Positions 46,164-60,831 of a stretch of 64,000 bases of DNA are shown in pieces. The DNA comes from Pandoraea pulmonicola (GTDB lineage: Bacteria; Pseudomonadota; Gammaproteobacteria; Burkholderiales; Burkholderiaceae): contig NZ_CP010310.2 of the NCBI RefSeq assembly GCF_000815105.2, positions 2,108,001-2,172,000 of the forward strand, in the 5' to 3' direction. Position 1 is the first letter of the stretch; each line of letters starts with the position of its first letter. The translations under genes were made by a program, and so were the position numbers. The notes under the pieces are model-generated. The model searched no databases, was not told the origin of the DNA, and saw nothing but the letters and a program-made list of their open reading frames with translations.

Positions 46164-47239
46164 GCCGCCTCCTCACCGAGCCGGGCGAGCGGCGTCATGC
46201 GTGCGGCGAGCGGCTGACGGCGCCAGAACTTGCGCAGGTCGCCGCCGCGCACGCGGATTGTCACGCTGTGGCTGTCGCCGCACAGCGTGAGGGCGATTTC
46301 GCGCGTGCGGCCCTTGGCAACGCCGTCGAGCGCCGGCGCGAGCCATTGGCGGTCGATTTCGACGAGGGTGTCGCGCCAGCGGGCCCAGTCCTCCATGAGG
46401 AAGTGCGGCGTCAGGCCGTCGAGCTGCACGAGCGTGCGGCCGTTGGCGGCGTCGAGCCCGGCGCCGGTCGGATGCAGGGCGATTTGCAGATGGGTCGCCA
46501 GGCCGCGCGTGGCGGGGGCGTCCGCCAATATCGTCACGCAGGGGCGGTTCAGGCGAGGTGCCGCGATGCGCTGGCCTCCCCCATACAGCCAGATGGCGTT
46601 GACCGGCGGCAGACGTCGCGTCTCGCGCGCCTGATTGGCGGGATGGTCGTACCAGGCCATCTGCACTTCGTTCTGCCATTTGCGCCACGTCAGCTCAGCC
46701 GTGCCTTGCGGCAGCCAGATGTCGACGTTGCGGCCGGCGGCGCGGGCGGGCGATGCCGTGAGGAGATCGCCCAGCACCGGCGCGCTCAGATACCAGCGGT
46801 CGGCGCGCGGCGCGATCAGCTCGCCGCCTTCTTCCGCGAAAAGCGCGTGGGCGGTGGCGAAGAGCGCGGCCGATTCCTCGCTGCTCAGTGCCAGCTCGGC
46901 CGGATCCGTGAGCACCAGATGGTCGGTGGCGATGTGGATGTGCGCCGGCTGCGCGCAGTACCAGACGCGGGTGTCGAGCGTGCCGCTGTCCTCGAGCAGC
47001 ATGAACGGGGCGAGCGGCGCGCGTGCGGGGCCGCCGGGCAGGCCGAAAGCGTCGGCGAGCCAGCGTTCATGGGGCAGCGTGGGAACGAAAGGGTCTTCCG
47101 GCACGTCCTGCGCCGACGGGACGCCGCGAGCGAGCAACTTTTCGAGCGCGGGCAACTCCAAACCGGCCAGCAGTGCGGGCAAGTGGGCCGACGCGGGAAG
47201 CGCGAACGGCAGAAGAAAGTGCAGGGCAGGTGTATCCAT
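46160..47239 (-). CDS. Conserved hypothetical protein (phosphoglycerate-mutase-like annotation in relatives), recJ partner
   Basis: 359 residues from the ATG at 47239. Homologues in beta-proteobacteria are named cofactor-independent phosphoglycerate-mutase-like or hypothetical, but I see no convincing phosphatase metal motif. Features: N-terminal ALHFLLPFALPAS, a mid-region LPHERWLADAFGL, and a conserved NAIWLYGGG. It overlaps recJ by 4 bases, an arrangement conserved in beta-proteobacteria, hinting at a linked role. Function unknown. Confidence 0.65.
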   Translation of the reverse strand: MDTPALHFLLPFALPASAHLPALLAGLELPALEKLLARGVPSAQDVPEDPFVPTLPHERWLADAFGLPGGPARAPLAPFMLLEDSGTLDTRVWYCAQPAHIHIATDHLVLTDPAELALSSEESAALFATAHALFAEEGGELIAPRADRWYLSAPVLGDLLTASPARAAGRNVDIWLPQGTAELTWRKWQNEVQMAWYDHPANQARETRRLPPVNAIWLYGGGQRIAAPRLNRPCVTILADAPATRGLATHLQIALHPTGAGLDAANGRTLVQLDGLTPHFLMEDWARWRDTLVEIDRQWLAPALDGVAKGRTREIALTLCGDSHSVTIRVRGGDLRKFWRRQPLAARMTPLARLGEEAA

Positions 47240-47412
47240 GTCGAGGCGAATTGTATGGCAAACTTCGCGCTGGCAGTTGGGTGACCCTGACGTCAGGTAC
47301 GGAACGTACCGTGCCTCGGCCGCGGCGGCTTCGTCCCCGTCCGGGCTGAGACCGCCGGCGCGGACCGGCCCGGCACGCTCCGATCGATCCTTATCAAGAA
47401 TCAGGAATCCGT

Positions 47413-48666
47413 TTGAAATTCCCATACGAATGGCAGATCGGCTGGCGCTACACGCGCACCGGCAAGCGATCCTCCGGCAACGGTTTCATTTCCTTCATCT
47501 CGTTCATTTCCATGGCCGGCATTGCGCTGGGCGTGGCGGCGCTCATCGTGGTGCTCTCGGTGATGAACGGTTTCCAGAAGGAAGTGCGCGACCGCATGCT
47601 CTCCGTGCTGGCGCACATCGAAGTCTTCGCGGTGGACGGCAATCTGCCCGACTGGCAGCGCACGGCGGCCGAAGCGCTGCAGAACAAGAACGTCATTGCC
47701 GCTGCGCCCTATGTGGGTGAGCAGGCCATGCTCACGCGCGACGACAATGTCCGCGGCGTCGTACTGCGCGGCATCGTGCCCAGCGAAGAGGCGAAGGTTT
47801 CCGACCTGGGCAAGCAGATCACCGAAGGCACGCTCGCGAATCTCACGCCGGGCAGTTTCGGCATCGTGCTCGGGCGCGAACTGGCGCGCGCGCTCGGCGT
47901 GACTATCGGCGACAAGATCACGCTCGTGGCGCCGCAAGGCACCATCACGCCGGCGGGCGTGCTGCCACGGGTCAAGCAGTTCACCGTGGTGGCGATCTTC
48001 ACCGCGGGCCATTACGAATACGACAGCTCGCTCGCGCTCATCGACCTGCACGACGCCGAGACGCTCTTCCGTCTGAGCGGGCCGACGGGCGTGCGTCTGA
48101 AGATCCAGGACATGGAGCAGGCGCCGCTCGTCGCGCGAGAGCTCGCCAGGACGCTCTCCGGCAATATGTGGGTGCGCGACTGGACGCAGCAGAACAAGAA
48201 CTGGTTCGTGGCCGTGCAGACCGAAAAGCGCATGATGTTCATCATCCTGACGCTGATCATCGCGGTGGCGGCGTTCAACCTGGTGTCCTCGCTCGTGATG
48301 ACGGTGACCGACAAGTATGCGGACATCGCCATTTTGCGGACGCTCGGCGCGCAACCTGGCTCGATCATGAAGATATTCATCGTGCAGGGCGTGACGATCG
48401 GCTTCGCCGGGGCATTGCTCGGCGTGGGGCTCGGGTGCCTGATTTCGGTCAACATCGGCACTATCGTGCCGTTCATCGAACGCTTGCTGGGCATCCATTT
48501 CCTGCCGCAGGACATCTATTTCATTTCCGAATTGCCTTCGGACCTGCAATCGTCGGACGTGATTCGCATCGGGGTGATTTCCTTCATCCTCTCGGCACTG
48601 GCGACGATCTATCCGAGCTGGCGTGCCTCGCGCGTTAAACCGGCGGAGGCGCTGCGCTATGAGTGA
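47413..48666 (+). CDS. lolC: Lipoprotein-releasing ABC transporter permease (LolC/LolE family)
   Basis: 417 residues. The N-terminal membrane segment ([30 protein letters not shown]) is followed by a large periplasmic domain and three C-terminal membrane segments, the MacB/FtsX-like topology. Its role is extraction of lipoproteins from the inner membrane for LolA. The start is a TTG at 47413 with AGGAA upstream; it gives the conserved [14 protein letters not shown] start. Only one permease gene is present, followed by lolD overlapping by 8 bases, so a homodimeric permease is likely. Confidence 0.88.
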   Translation: MKFPYEWQIGWRYTRTGKRSSGNGFISFISFISMAGIALGVAALIVVLSVMNGFQKEVRDRMLSVLAHIEVFAVDGNLPDWQRTAAEALQNKNVIAAAPYVGEQAMLTRDDNVRGVVLRGIVPSEEAKVSDLGKQITEGTLANLTPGSFGIVLGRELARALGVTIGDKITLVAPQGTITPAGVLPRVKQFTVVAIFTAGHYEYDSSLALIDLHDAETLFRLSGPTGVRLKIQDMEQAPLVARELARTLSGNMWVRDWTQQNKNWFVAVQTEKRMMFIILTLIIAVAAFNLVSSLVMTVTDKYADIAILRTLGAQPGSIMKIFIVQGVTIGFAGALLGVGLGCLISVNIGTIVPFIERLLGIHFLPQDIYFISELPSDLQSSDVIRIGVISFILSALATIYPSWRASRVKPAEALRYE

Positions 48667-49384
48667 AGCCAACAAGACCCTGACCCCTGTGTCCAACCTC
48701 GCCTACGACGGACCGGTGCTGCGCGCTCGCGACCTGCACAAGACGTTCCGTCAGGGCCAGCTCAACGTGACCGTGCTCAGCGGCGCAAGCCTCGACGTGG
48801 CGCCGGGCGAGAAAGTGGCGATCGTGGGCGCCTCCGGCTCCGGCAAAAGCACGCTGCTGCACGTGCTGGGTGGGCTCGACGATCCGTCGCGCGGCGAAGT
48901 GTCGCTGCTCGGCAAGCCGTTCTCCTCGTTGAAGGAGCGTGAGAAGACGGCGCAACGCAACCAGTCGCTCGGCTTCGTCTATCAGTTCCACCATCTGCTG
49001 CCGGAGTTCTCGGCGCTCGACAATGTGGCGATGCCGCTGCGCATTCGTCGCTTGCCGACCGAGCAGACGCGCGCGGCGGCGTTGGCGATGCTCGAGCGCG
49101 TGGGCCTTGCGTCGCGTGTGAAGCATCGTCCGGCCGAGCTCTCGGGCGGCGAGCGCCAACGCGTGGCGATGGCGCGGGCGCTGGTCACGCAGCCGGCATG
49201 CGTGCTGGCCGACGAGCCGACGGGCAACCTTGACGGACATACCGCCGAGACGGTTTTCGAACTCATGCTGGAATTGTCCGAAACGCTGCGCACGAGCTTC
49301 GTGATCGTGACGCACGACATCGATCTGGCGCGCCGCTGCGATCGCGCGTTGCGTTTGCGCGAAGGGAAACTGGAACCTGCATGA
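48659..49384 (+). CDS. lolD: Lipoprotein-releasing ABC transporter ATP-binding protein LolD
   Basis: 241-residue ATPase. Walker [17 protein letters not shown], signature [15 protein letters not shown], Walker [12 protein letters not shown], switch-His VIVTHD. N-terminal about 15 residues are variable. Starts inside the end of lolC (8-base overlap), so the two are translationally coupled. Belongs with lolC to the inner-membrane lipoprotein exit complex. Confidence 0.95.
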   Translation: MSEANKTLTPVSNLAYDGPVLRARDLHKTFRQGQLNVTVLSGASLDVAPGEKVAIVGASGSGKSTLLHVLGGLDDPSRGEVSLLGKPFSSLKEREKTAQRNQSLGFVYQFHHLLPEFSALDNVAMPLRIRRLPTEQTRAAALAMLERVGLASRVKHRPAELSGGERQRVAMARALVTQPACVLADEPTGNLDGHTAETVFELMLELSETLRTSFVIVTHDIDLARRCDRALRLREGKLEPA

Positions 49385-49426
49385 GTGCGGGGCCGTGCCG
49401 TCTCTGCGCGGCTTCGCGCGACGTGG

Positions 49427-49455
49427 AAAACGCCGGGAGATCCCCGGCGTTTTTC
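49427..49455 (+). terminator. Terminator after lolCD
   Basis: AACGCCGGG-AGATC-CCCGGCGTT followed by TTTCG; a 9-bp stem. Confidence 0.75.
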
Positions 49456-49582
49456 GTTGGCGACGCGACACACGTTTCGGCAACGTCCTAGTCCATGACG
49501 CGGCGTTGTCCGATGGCCCGCGCAACGGCAACGTGCGAGCCTTGTCATCGCCCCGTAGAATTGACGCTCAAGGACATCAGAC

Positions 49583-50440
49583 ATGTGGATCGATACCCAT
49601 TGCCATCTCGACGCACCCGAGTTCGACGCTGACCGCGCGAGCGTGATTGCCGATGCCGTGGAGGGCGGCGTGGCGGGGCTGGTCGTGCCCGCCGTCGAAT
49701 GCGCGACGTTCGACGCCGCACGCGCGGCTGCCTGCGCTTTTCCCGGCGGCGCGTACGCGCTCGGGATTCATCCGCTCTATACACCGCGGGCCCGCGGTGA
49801 GGACGTCGCAACACTGCGTCGCGCGGTCGAAGTGGCGATGGGCGATCCTCGCTTTGTCGGCATCGGCGAGATCGGGTTGGACTTCTTCGTGAAGACGCTG
49901 GACCCCGAGCGCCAGTTGTTCTTCTATATCGAGCAACTGAAGATCGCGCGTGACTTTGACTTGCCGGTGATCCTGCATGTTCGTCGCTCGCAGGACGCCT
50001 TGCTCAAGCAATTGCGCATCTTCGCGCCGCGCGGCGGCATTGCGCACGCGTTCAACGGCAGCCGTCAGCAGGCGGACATGTTCGTCGAGCGCGGCTTCTG
50101 TCTCGGGTTCGGCGGACAGATGACGTTCGACCGGGCGCTGCAGATCCGGCGTCTTGCGGTGGATATGCCGATCGACACGCTGGTGGTTGAAACCGACGCA
50201 CCCGATATCGGCCCGGAATGGCGCTACAAGCAGCGCAACAGCCCAGCCGAATTGCCGCGCATCGCGCGCGTGCTTGCCGAATTGCGAGGTATCTCGGCCG
50301 AAGCGCTCTCGCAGGCGACGTGTGCCAATGCGTGGCGCGTGCTGCCTCGATTGTCGGGCGCGATGGCCATGAAGCCCGGCGACGGGCCGGCGTCGTCCGC
50401 CTCTCTCCTTTCCCCGAAATCCGACACGCCGGCGCGCTGA
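49583..50440 (+). CDS. TatD family metal-dependent hydrolase
   Basis: 285 residues of the TatD-like amidohydrolase family. Metal motifs: DTHCHLDAPEFD at the N-terminus, IGEIGLDFF, a mid-barrel ILHVRRSQDALL, and the final VETDAPDIG. Members are 3'-5' DNases or D-aminoacyl-tRNA deacylase-related; the exact substrate is unknown. A C-terminal Ala/Ser-rich extension of about 25 residues follows the core. It precedes comEC by 44 bases. Confidence 0.88.
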   Translation: MWIDTHCHLDAPEFDADRASVIADAVEGGVAGLVVPAVECATFDAARAAACAFPGGAYALGIHPLYTPRARGEDVATLRRAVEVAMGDPRFVGIGEIGLDFFVKTLDPERQLFFYIEQLKIARDFDLPVILHVRRSQDALLKQLRIFAPRGGIAHAFNGSRQQADMFVERGFCLGFGGQMTFDRALQIRRLAVDMPIDTLVVETDAPDIGPEWRYKQRNSPAELPRIARVLAELRGISAEALSQATCANAWRVLPRLSGAMAMKPGDGPASSASLLSPKSDTPAR

Positions 50441-50484
50441 CGCTCCGGCGTCGCGCGAATGGCAAGCCATGACGAGGTGACGTC

Positions 50485-53301
50485 ATGAGAGCCGTGCTGC
50501 TCGCCTGGGTCGCAGGCGTCTGGTGGCTGCAACAGGCGGCGGCGCTTCCGTCCGGCCTGTGGCTCGGTGTCGCGCTGGGGGTTGCCGGAGGGGTTTGTGG
50601 CGTGGTTGGGATGGTTGCGGCGTGGGGCGCGATCCGTGCCGCGCGCGATGCTGCGTCGGTCTCCTCGCGCAGATGGCGTGTCGTTGCGGTGGCGATACTG
50701 GCGGCCTGTGCCGGGCTATTCGGCTATGCGTGGGCGGCGTTTCGAGCGGACGTGCGCATGAGTGACCGTTTGCCCGCCGTGTGGGAGGGACGCGATGTGG
50801 TGGTGGTCGGTGTCGTTGCCGGATTGCCCGTATCCACCGGCGAAGGCGTGCGATTCGCCTTCGACGTCGAACGTGCGTATGCAGCGCGCGCGGGATGTGT
50901 ATCGGCGCGAATCGCTTCGGGAGCCTCCGTGAGATCCCCTGTGGCGACGGGCGAGCACGGGGCACGCGCCGCGGCGCCCTGTGAGTCAGTGCCTGTGCCG
51001 ACTCGGATCGAACTCGTGTGGGCTGCGCGATCGAGGTTCGAGAGAGGGGGGAGGGCCGAGGAGGCCGAGAAGGCAGACAGTGCAGAGCGGTCGGGCATGG
51101 CGGACGAGGCCGCTTCACCGCGTGCGGGCGAGCGTTGGCGCTTGCCGGTGCGGCTCAAAGTCCCGCGGGGCTTTGCGAACTGGGGCGGTACGGATGCCGA
51201 GTTGATGGCGGTCGTCAAAGGCGTGGGCGCCACTGGCTATGTCCGGGCCGCTTACCGTACGTCGCGTGTGTCACGTTCGCCACCGGAATCGCGTGCAGCG
51301 CAAGCGAGTGCTGCGCGTCGTCTGCAGGCCGGGCCGGTGCCCGGTTATCGATTCGCGGCATGGCGAGAGCGATTGCGGGACGATTTTCGCACCGCACTGG
51401 GACCGTCGGCTCGCTATGGCGGTGTACTGATGGCGCTGGCGTTGGGCGAGCGAGGTGACATCGCGGACGACGATTGGCAAGTGTTTGCCGACACCGGGGT
51501 AAGCCATTTGCTGGCGATCTCGGGGCTGCATGTATCGCTCGTGGCAGGGGTGTTCGGCGCGATGGTCGGTGTGCTTTGGCGTCGCACATGCAGCCGGCGC
51601 TTCAGTTTGCCGCTTTGGTGGCCCGCACCGAAGGCCGCTGCCGTCGCGGGGTTGCTGGCGGCAATCGCCTATGGCGCGGTGGCGGGCTGGGGCGTGCCGG
51701 TGCGACGCGCCGTCGGGATGGTCGCGATTGTCGTTTTCGCGCTGATCCAGGGCCGAATGGCGGCGCCGTCGTACGTGCTCGCATGGGCGCTGGCTGTCGT
51801 GGTTGCGCTCGATCCGTGGGCTGTCGTGACGCCGGGACTGTGGCTCTCGTTCGGAGCGGTGGCGGCGTTGGTGCTGGGGGCGCGGCGGGGGCGGACGTCG
51901 TGCGCGCGTCGGGAGATCGGCTCGCGCGATGCCGCCGATTGTCGGGAGGCGCCGGAGGCCATTGCCCAGCCCGGCCTGTGGGCGCATATCGTGACGCTGG
52001 CAACGCTACCGCATCGGATCGCGCAAACGCTTCTGCCGCGAGTCGGGCAGGCCGCCCGCGCGCAGTACGTCGTCACGATCGGCATGGTGCCGCTATCGCT
52101 GGCGTGGTTCGGCACGGTGCCCTTGCTCGGCCCGCTGGCCAACGCCGTCGCCATTCCGGTCATGACGTTGATCGTCACGCCGCTCGCGCTCGCCAGCCTG
52201 TTGCTGCCCGCGGTGCTCGCCCACTGGTCGTTGGCCTTCGCGCATACGGTCGTGATCTGGCTCGCCGACTGGCTTGGGTTGCTGGCGGCGTTGCCATGGG
52301 CCGTGTGGCGTGCTGCGATTGCGCCGCCGTGGGCGCAACTGCTTGCTGTGGTCGGCGTCGTCGTATGCCTCGCGCCGTTGCCGGCGTGGGCCGGATCGGC
52401 GCGGGCATGTCGCGTCGGTATTCGAATCGCGGGGTTCGCGATGGTGGGGCCCGCATTGTTCGCGTCGGTGCCACGTCCCGCGACGGGCGCGTTCCGCCTG
52501 ACGATGCTCGACATTGGTCAAGGCAACGCCGTGCTGGTGGAGACCGCCACGCGCACCTTGCTCTTCGACGCGGGGCCGCCGCTGGGGCGCCGCGGCGACG
52601 CCGGGCGTCGCCTCATCGTTCCGTATCTGCGCGCCCACGGCGTGAAGCAGCTCGATCGCCTCGTCGTCAGTCACGCGCACGACGATCACTTCGGTGGGGC
52701 GCGCAGCGTGTTGCGAGCGTATCCGGCGGCGCATGTGATGTCGTCGCTGCCGCCCGGCCATCACGTGAGGCGGGCTGCCGCGGCGCATCGCACATGCCTT
52801 GTCGGCCAGCAATGGACATGGGACGGCGTGACGTTCCGTTTTCTGCATCCCGATCCCGCCACGCTGCGCGATGGCTGGGCCGGGCGTACGGGGCCGAACA
52901 GCGTCAGTTGCGTCCTGCGAATTACGAGCGGGCGGCACAGTGCGTTGCTGGCGGCCGACGCCGAAGCGGCGCAGGAACGCGCGATGCTGGCCCGCTTCGG
53001 CCCACAGTTGCGCGCAGATGTCCTGCTTGCGCCGCATCACGGCAGCCTGACGTCGTCGACGCCGGCCTTTGTTGCCGCCGTCTCGCCGCGGCATGTCGTG
53101 TTTCAAACCGGCTACCGCAATCGCTTCGGGCACCCGAGGCCACGGGTCGTCGCACGTTATCGCGAGGCGGGGGCGCGCATCTGGCAGAGCGTGGCGCATG
53201 GGGGCGTACGGTTTTCCATCACTGCGGACGGGATCGAGGCGCAGGCCTACCGCGAGGCGCATCGTCGATATTGGCATGCGCAGACGCAAGCGGCGCGATG
53301 A
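50485..53301 (+). CDS. comEC: ComEC/Rec2 DNA internalisation channel
   Basis: 938 residues. N-terminal membrane segments are followed by an OB-like DUF4131 domain. The competence domain (about residues 300-610) has DTGVSHLLAISGLHVSL and many hydrophobic helices. The C-terminal metallo-beta-lactamase-like domain (from about residue 670) has VSHAHDDHFGG and LLAPHHGS. ComEC carries single-stranded DNA across the inner membrane in natural transformation. A charged, low-complexity insertion (about residues 185-220, Glu/Arg/Ala-rich) interrupts the N-terminal domain. Other competence genes are not in the window. Confidence 0.92.
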   Translation: MRAVLLAWVAGVWWLQQAAALPSGLWLGVALGVAGGVCGVVGMVAAWGAIRAARDAASVSSRRWRVVAVAILAACAGLFGYAWAAFRADVRMSDRLPAVWEGRDVVVVGVVAGLPVSTGEGVRFAFDVERAYAARAGCVSARIASGASVRSPVATGEHGARAAAPCESVPVPTRIELVWAARSRFERGGRAEEAEKADSAERSGMADEAASPRAGERWRLPVRLKVPRGFANWGGTDAELMAVVKGVGATGYVRAAYRTSRVSRSPPESRAAQASAARRLQAGPVPGYRFAAWRERLRDDFRTALGPSARYGGVLMALALGERGDIADDDWQVFADTGVSHLLAISGLHVSLVAGVFGAMVGVLWRRTCSRRFSLPLWWPAPKAAAVAGLLAAIAYGAVAGWGVPVRRAVGMVAIVVFALIQGRMAAPSYVLAWALAVVVALDPWAVVTPGLWLSFGAVAALVLGARRGRTSCARREIGSRDAADCREAPEAIAQPGLWAHIVTLATLPHRIAQTLLPRVGQAARAQYVVTIGMVPLSLAWFGTVPLLGPLANAVAIPVMTLIVTPLALASLLLPAVLAHWSLAFAHTVVIWLADWLGLLAALPWAVWRAAIAPPWAQLLAVVGVVVCLAPLPAWAGSARACRVGIRIAGFAMVGPALFASVPRPATGAFRLTMLDIGQGNAVLVETATRTLLFDAGPPLGRRGDAGRRLIVPYLRAHGVKQLDRLVVSHAHDDHFGGARSVLRAYPAAHVMSSLPPGHHVRRAAAAHRTCLVGQQWTWDGVTFRFLHPDPATLRDGWAGRTGPNSVSCVLRITSGRHSALLAADAEAAQERAMLARFGPQLRADVLLAPHHGSLTSSTPAFVAAVSPRHVVFQTGYRNRFGHPRPRVVARYREAGARIWQSVAHGGVRFSITADGIEAQAYREAHRRYWHAQTQAAR

Positions 53302-53585
53302 GCCGCGCGACTTAAGACGGTAAGGTGGCGGGACAGCAAAACGACAATGCGGCAGTGCAACTGGGAGGCAAGGGAGCAAGGGAGCAAACGGACGGTACGT
53401 CACGCCGGCAAGGCGTCCGCCGGCCGTGGCGATTCGACGGAAACCTCTACCGGCACTCGCGTAGGGGTTCGCTAGAATGGCTCGGCGAGCTTCCCGCGAT
53501 GCGATCCGCCGTCGCCCCGTTAGGTGGGGTGAAACCCGCCGGCGAGTGCACGGCAAGCATCAGGCTCGCCACGACAACGAATTCC

Positions 53586-54416
53586 ATGACAAGAGACATC
53601 ATTCATTTCTCGCACGGCAACGGTTTTCCGGCCGGCGTCTATCGCAAGATGCTCGGCGCGCTGGCCGACGAGTACGACGTGCGGGCCATCGATCGTATCG
53701 GCCACGACCCGCGCTACCCGGTCACGCCGGGCTGGCGTTACCTGCGCAACGAACTCGTCGACACGCTCGAACGCCAATATCACGGCGAGCCGGTCTGGCT
53801 CGTGGGGCATTCACTCGGCGGCTTCCTGAGTCTCATGGCGGCGATCAAGGCTCCGCAATGCGTGCGCGGCGTGGTGATGATCGACTCTCCCATCGTGACA
53901 CCCGGCTGGCGCACGAAGATGTTGCGGCTTGGGCTGATGACGGGACTGTACGAGCGGATGTCGCCGGCGGGTGTGACGAAGAAGCGCCGCGATCATTGGC
54001 CCGGGTGGGAGGCCGCGTGGCAGCATTTCGCCAGCAAGCCCGCCTTCGCGCGCTGGGATCCGGACGTGCTGCGCGACTACATCGACTGCGGCACGGTGCC
54101 GACGGGGCAGGGCGAGGCCCGTCGCCTGTCGTTCGCGCGCGAAATCGAATACCGCATCTATCTGACGCTGCCGCCGCGGCTCGCCGTGCGGGCCATGCGC
54201 GGCGTGGCGGTGCCGGTGGGTTTTCTTGCGGGCACCGAGTCGCGCGAGTTGCGCCAGGCCGGGATGGGGGCCACGCGACGCATCGTCGGTTCACATCTGC
54301 GCTTCGTGCAGGGCACCCACCTTTTTCCGATGGAGCGTCCGCTGGAGACGGCGCAGGCCGTGCGCGACATGCTGGCGCAATTGCGCGGGGCCGGTCGTCA
54401 CCCACTCGCCGCCTGA
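53586..54416 (+). CDS. Alpha/beta hydrolase
   Basis: 276 residues with an alpha/beta-hydrolase fold. Oxyanion-hole segment HFSHGNGFPAGVY, nucleophile elbow VGHSLGGFLS (catalytic Ser), and a C-terminal GTHLFPMERP carrying the catalytic His. The substrate is unknown. The ATG at 53586 gives the conserved start; TAGAAT about 115 bases upstream may be a promoter with a longer leader. It lies between comEC and pyrG. Confidence 0.88.
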   Translation: MTRDIIHFSHGNGFPAGVYRKMLGALADEYDVRAIDRIGHDPRYPVTPGWRYLRNELVDTLERQYHGEPVWLVGHSLGGFLSLMAAIKAPQCVRGVVMIDSPIVTPGWRTKMLRLGLMTGLYERMSPAGVTKKRRDHWPGWEAAWQHFASKPAFARWDPDVLRDYIDCGTVPTGQGEARRLSFAREIEYRIYLTLPPRLAVRAMRGVAVPVGFLAGTESRELRQAGMGATRRIVGSHLRFVQGTHLFPMERPLETAQAVRDMLAQLRGAGRHPLAA

Positions 54417-56210
<1,794 letters not shown>

Positions 56211-56246
56211 GACCGAACCCGCCAGGGTGAGAAACAAGGAGTTCCC

Positions 56247-58746
<2,500 letters not shown>

Positions 58747-58818
58747 TTCCGTTTCCCCGGGAGGCCAGGCCCGACGGCTGTCGGCCGACGCTTCCCGGAA
58801 TTCTTGCCAGGCGAAAGC

Positions 58819-59229
58819 ATGCGAATGGTGACCTTGGTGCTGGTGTTGCTGCTTGCGGCGATCCAGTATCCGCTCTGGTTCGGCCACGGCGGTTGGCTGT
58901 ACGTGCATGAACTGCGCGACGAGCTGAGCGCCGAACAGCAGAAGAACGAGCAGTTGAAGGAGCGTAACGATCGCCTTGCCGGCGAAGTGCAGGATCTGCA
59001 GGAAGGTACGGCGGCGATCGAGGAACGCGCTCGTTTCGAGTTGGGGATGGTCAAGGACGGCGAAGTGTTCGTGCAGTTCGTCGCGCCGGACGGCAGCGGC
59101 GGTCCGCAGTCGGCTTCCGGTTCGAGCGCGCCGCTCGTTTCGTCGACCGAACCCGCGCACAAGTCGGTGGCGGCCGCACCGCCCGCCAATCCTCCGTCAC
59201 AGACGAAGGGGCGAGGGCAGCGTCACTGA
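58819..59229 (+). CDS. ftsB: Cell division protein FtsB
   Basis: 136 residues. One N-terminal membrane segment (about residues 3-18, [19 protein letters not shown]) followed by a leucine-rich coiled coil (about 28-65: [20 protein letters not shown]) and a conserved [13 protein letters not shown]. It belongs to the FtsQLB divisome subcomplex. C-terminal Ser/Pro/Ala-rich tail of about 45 residues is longer than in E. coli. The start at 58819 places the membrane segment at the N-terminus; eno-ftsB order is conserved. Confidence 0.88.
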   Translation: MRMVTLVLVLLLAAIQYPLWFGHGGWLYVHELRDELSAEQQKNEQLKERNDRLAGEVQDLQEGTAAIEERARFELGMVKDGEVFVQFVAPDGSGGPQSASGSSAPLVSSTEPAHKSVAAAPPANPPSQTKGRGQRH

Positions 59230-59286
59230 CCGCGATCGGTCCGAATGGGCCCCGACGGGCTTGGCATGAAGCTCAGGTGGTAAAAC

Positions 59287-59316
59287 GAAAAGGCGCTCCC
59301 GAGGGAGCGCCTTTTT
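59287..59316. terminator. Bidirectional terminator after ftsB
   Basis: AAAAGGCGCTCCC-GAG-GGAGCGCCTTTTT: long perfect stem with A and T tracts. Confidence 0.9.
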
Positions 59317-59369
59317 CGTTGATGCGGGGGAACGTGGGGGCCATCCAACGACCTCCCGCGCCACCGCAC

Positions 59370-59783
59370 TCAGAAGCCGACACTCAAGCCCACCGACGAA
59401 CGCGGGCCATACCAGCCGGGCCTGTACCAACCCGGCCCGTACGATCCGGGGCCGCCATACCAACCCGGCCCCCAGCCACCGTAGTACGCGCCGTTCGCAT
59501 AGCTGCGCATGGCGTCTTCAATGGCGCGCTGCGCCCGTTCGCGTTCGATGGTGCTTTCCTGCTCGTCATAAATGCGCTTGTTCAGGCGCGTGAGGTCCTG
59601 TTTCTGGGTCTCGGTCATGGCGGCTGGCGCCCCGGCGCTTTCCGGAAGCCGAGCCGCTGGCGCATCGGGCGGCGGCAACTGCAGTTGCGTGCAGCCGCTT
59701 GCGATCATCAGCGCGAACGCACTTGCCACGATGGCAAGCCGCCGAACGTGCGGCAAACGAGTGAGCAGGGCGAATCGCGACAT
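59370..59783 (-). CDS. Putative lipoprotein with Gly-Trp-Tyr-Pro-rich tail
   Basis: 137 residues. The signal peptide ends in the lipobox IASGC with Cys31 as lipidation site. A middle helical part (TETQKQDLTRLNKRIYDEQE) is followed by a C-terminal tail of repeated GPGWYGGPG/GWYRPGWYGP units. It is probably an envelope lipoprotein. Function unknown. Converges with ftsB. Confidence 0.75.
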   Translation of the reverse strand: MSRFALLTRLPHVRRLAIVASAFALMIASGCTQLQLPPPDAPAARLPESAGAPAAMTETQKQDLTRLNKRIYDEQESTIERERAQRAIEDAMRSYANGAYYGGWGPGWYGGPGSYGPGWYRPGWYGPRSSVGLSVGF

Positions 59784-59895
59784 GAGGGACTCCCAGTGAA
59801 CGGACGACGTTTTTTGATAACGCCAACGGCAAGCGCGTTGGATTCGACATCCGACCCGCGAGCGGGCCGGACGTTCCGTGCGTGCCGCCGTCGGC

Positions 59896-60831
59896 TCAAT
59901 GCTGGCCAGATGGCGCGGCGTGCGATTGGTTCGTAAAGAGCTGTGCGGCGTCGACTTTGTCGAAGTGATACGTCTGGCGGCAGAACTCGCACGCGACTTC
60001 CACGTTCGGGCGCTCGTCGAATACGCTCATCACTTCCGCTTCACCGAGCGTACGCAGCATGTTGGCGACTCGCTCACGCGAACATGTGCAACGAAATGCC
60101 GTGACCTGCGGATCGAAAACGCGCACGGTCTCTTCCCAGAACAGGCGGTGCAGCAGCGTCTCACGATCGACGCTGAGCATTTCTTCGCGCTTGAGCGTGT
60201 TGCCCAACTGGCAGACACGGTTCCACGTGTCCTCGTCCTGCTCGGGCGCGACTTCGGCGCCGGTGCCAGCCGTGCCGCCGTGGCCGGGCAACTTCTGCAG
60301 CAGCATGCCCACGGCGTGCGTGTCGTCCGAGGCGAGCCAAAGGCGCGTGTCGAGCTGCTCCGAGTGGTGCATGTAGTGTTCGAGTACCGATGCGATATCC
60401 GGCAGCGGGCCGTGCTCGTCCACGAGCGGGACCACGCCTTGATACGGCTGCTGGCCCGGCTGCTTCTCCCGCGGATCGAGCGTGATGGCGAAGTGTGCGT
60501 GCCCGTTCACGTTGACGAGCGCCTTGAGCGTTGCGTCGTCCGGGATGTCGCCGGCGTACTTTGCCGTGGCGCGCATCGTCAGGTCGGCGTTGCATTCGAC
60601 GACGATCATGCTGACGGGGCCGTCGCCATGCAACTGCAGCACCAGGGCGCCATCGAACTTGACGTTCGCCGTGAGCAGGGCGGCGGCGGCCATCATTTCG
60701 CCGAGCAGATGGCGAACGGCCGGCGGGTAATCGTGGCGCTCCAGCACGGCGCGCCAGGTGGCGTCGAGGCTGACGTACTCGCCGCGCACCGGGGCGGCGT
60801 CGAACATGAATTTCTGAAGTTGGTCGGACAC
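59896..60831 (-). CDS. hslO: Redox-regulated chaperone Hsp33
   Basis: 311 residues. The C-terminal zinc/redox switch has C-x-C (CTCSRERV) and about 28 residues later C-x2-C (ACEFCRQ); oxidation forms disulfides and activates holdase activity. The N-terminal domain DKLQKFMFD-like start and VLQLHGDGPVSMIVVECN segment fit Hsp33. The C-terminus is extended by about 20 residues beyond the zinc motif. Confidence 0.95.
   Translation of the reverse strand: MSDQLQKFMFDAAPVRGEYVSLDATWRAVLERHDYPPAVRHLLGEMMAAAALLTANVKFDGALVLQLHGDGPVSMIVVECNADLTMRATAKYAGDIPDDATLKALVNVNGHAHFAITLDPREKQPGQQPYQGVVPLVDEHGPLPDIASVLEHYMHHSEQLDTRLWLASDDTHAVGMLLQKLPGHGGTAGTGAEVAPEQDEDTWNRVCQLGNTLKREEMLSVDRETLLHRLFWEETVRVFDPQVTAFRCTCSRERVANMLRTLGEAEVMSVFDERPNVEVACEFCRQTYHFDKVDAAQLFTNQSHAAPSGQH

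Noticed and set aside
51474..53315. Long second plus-strand frame inside comEC
   Set aside because: Out-of-frame translation of comEC, Arg/Gly/Ala-rich, no motif.
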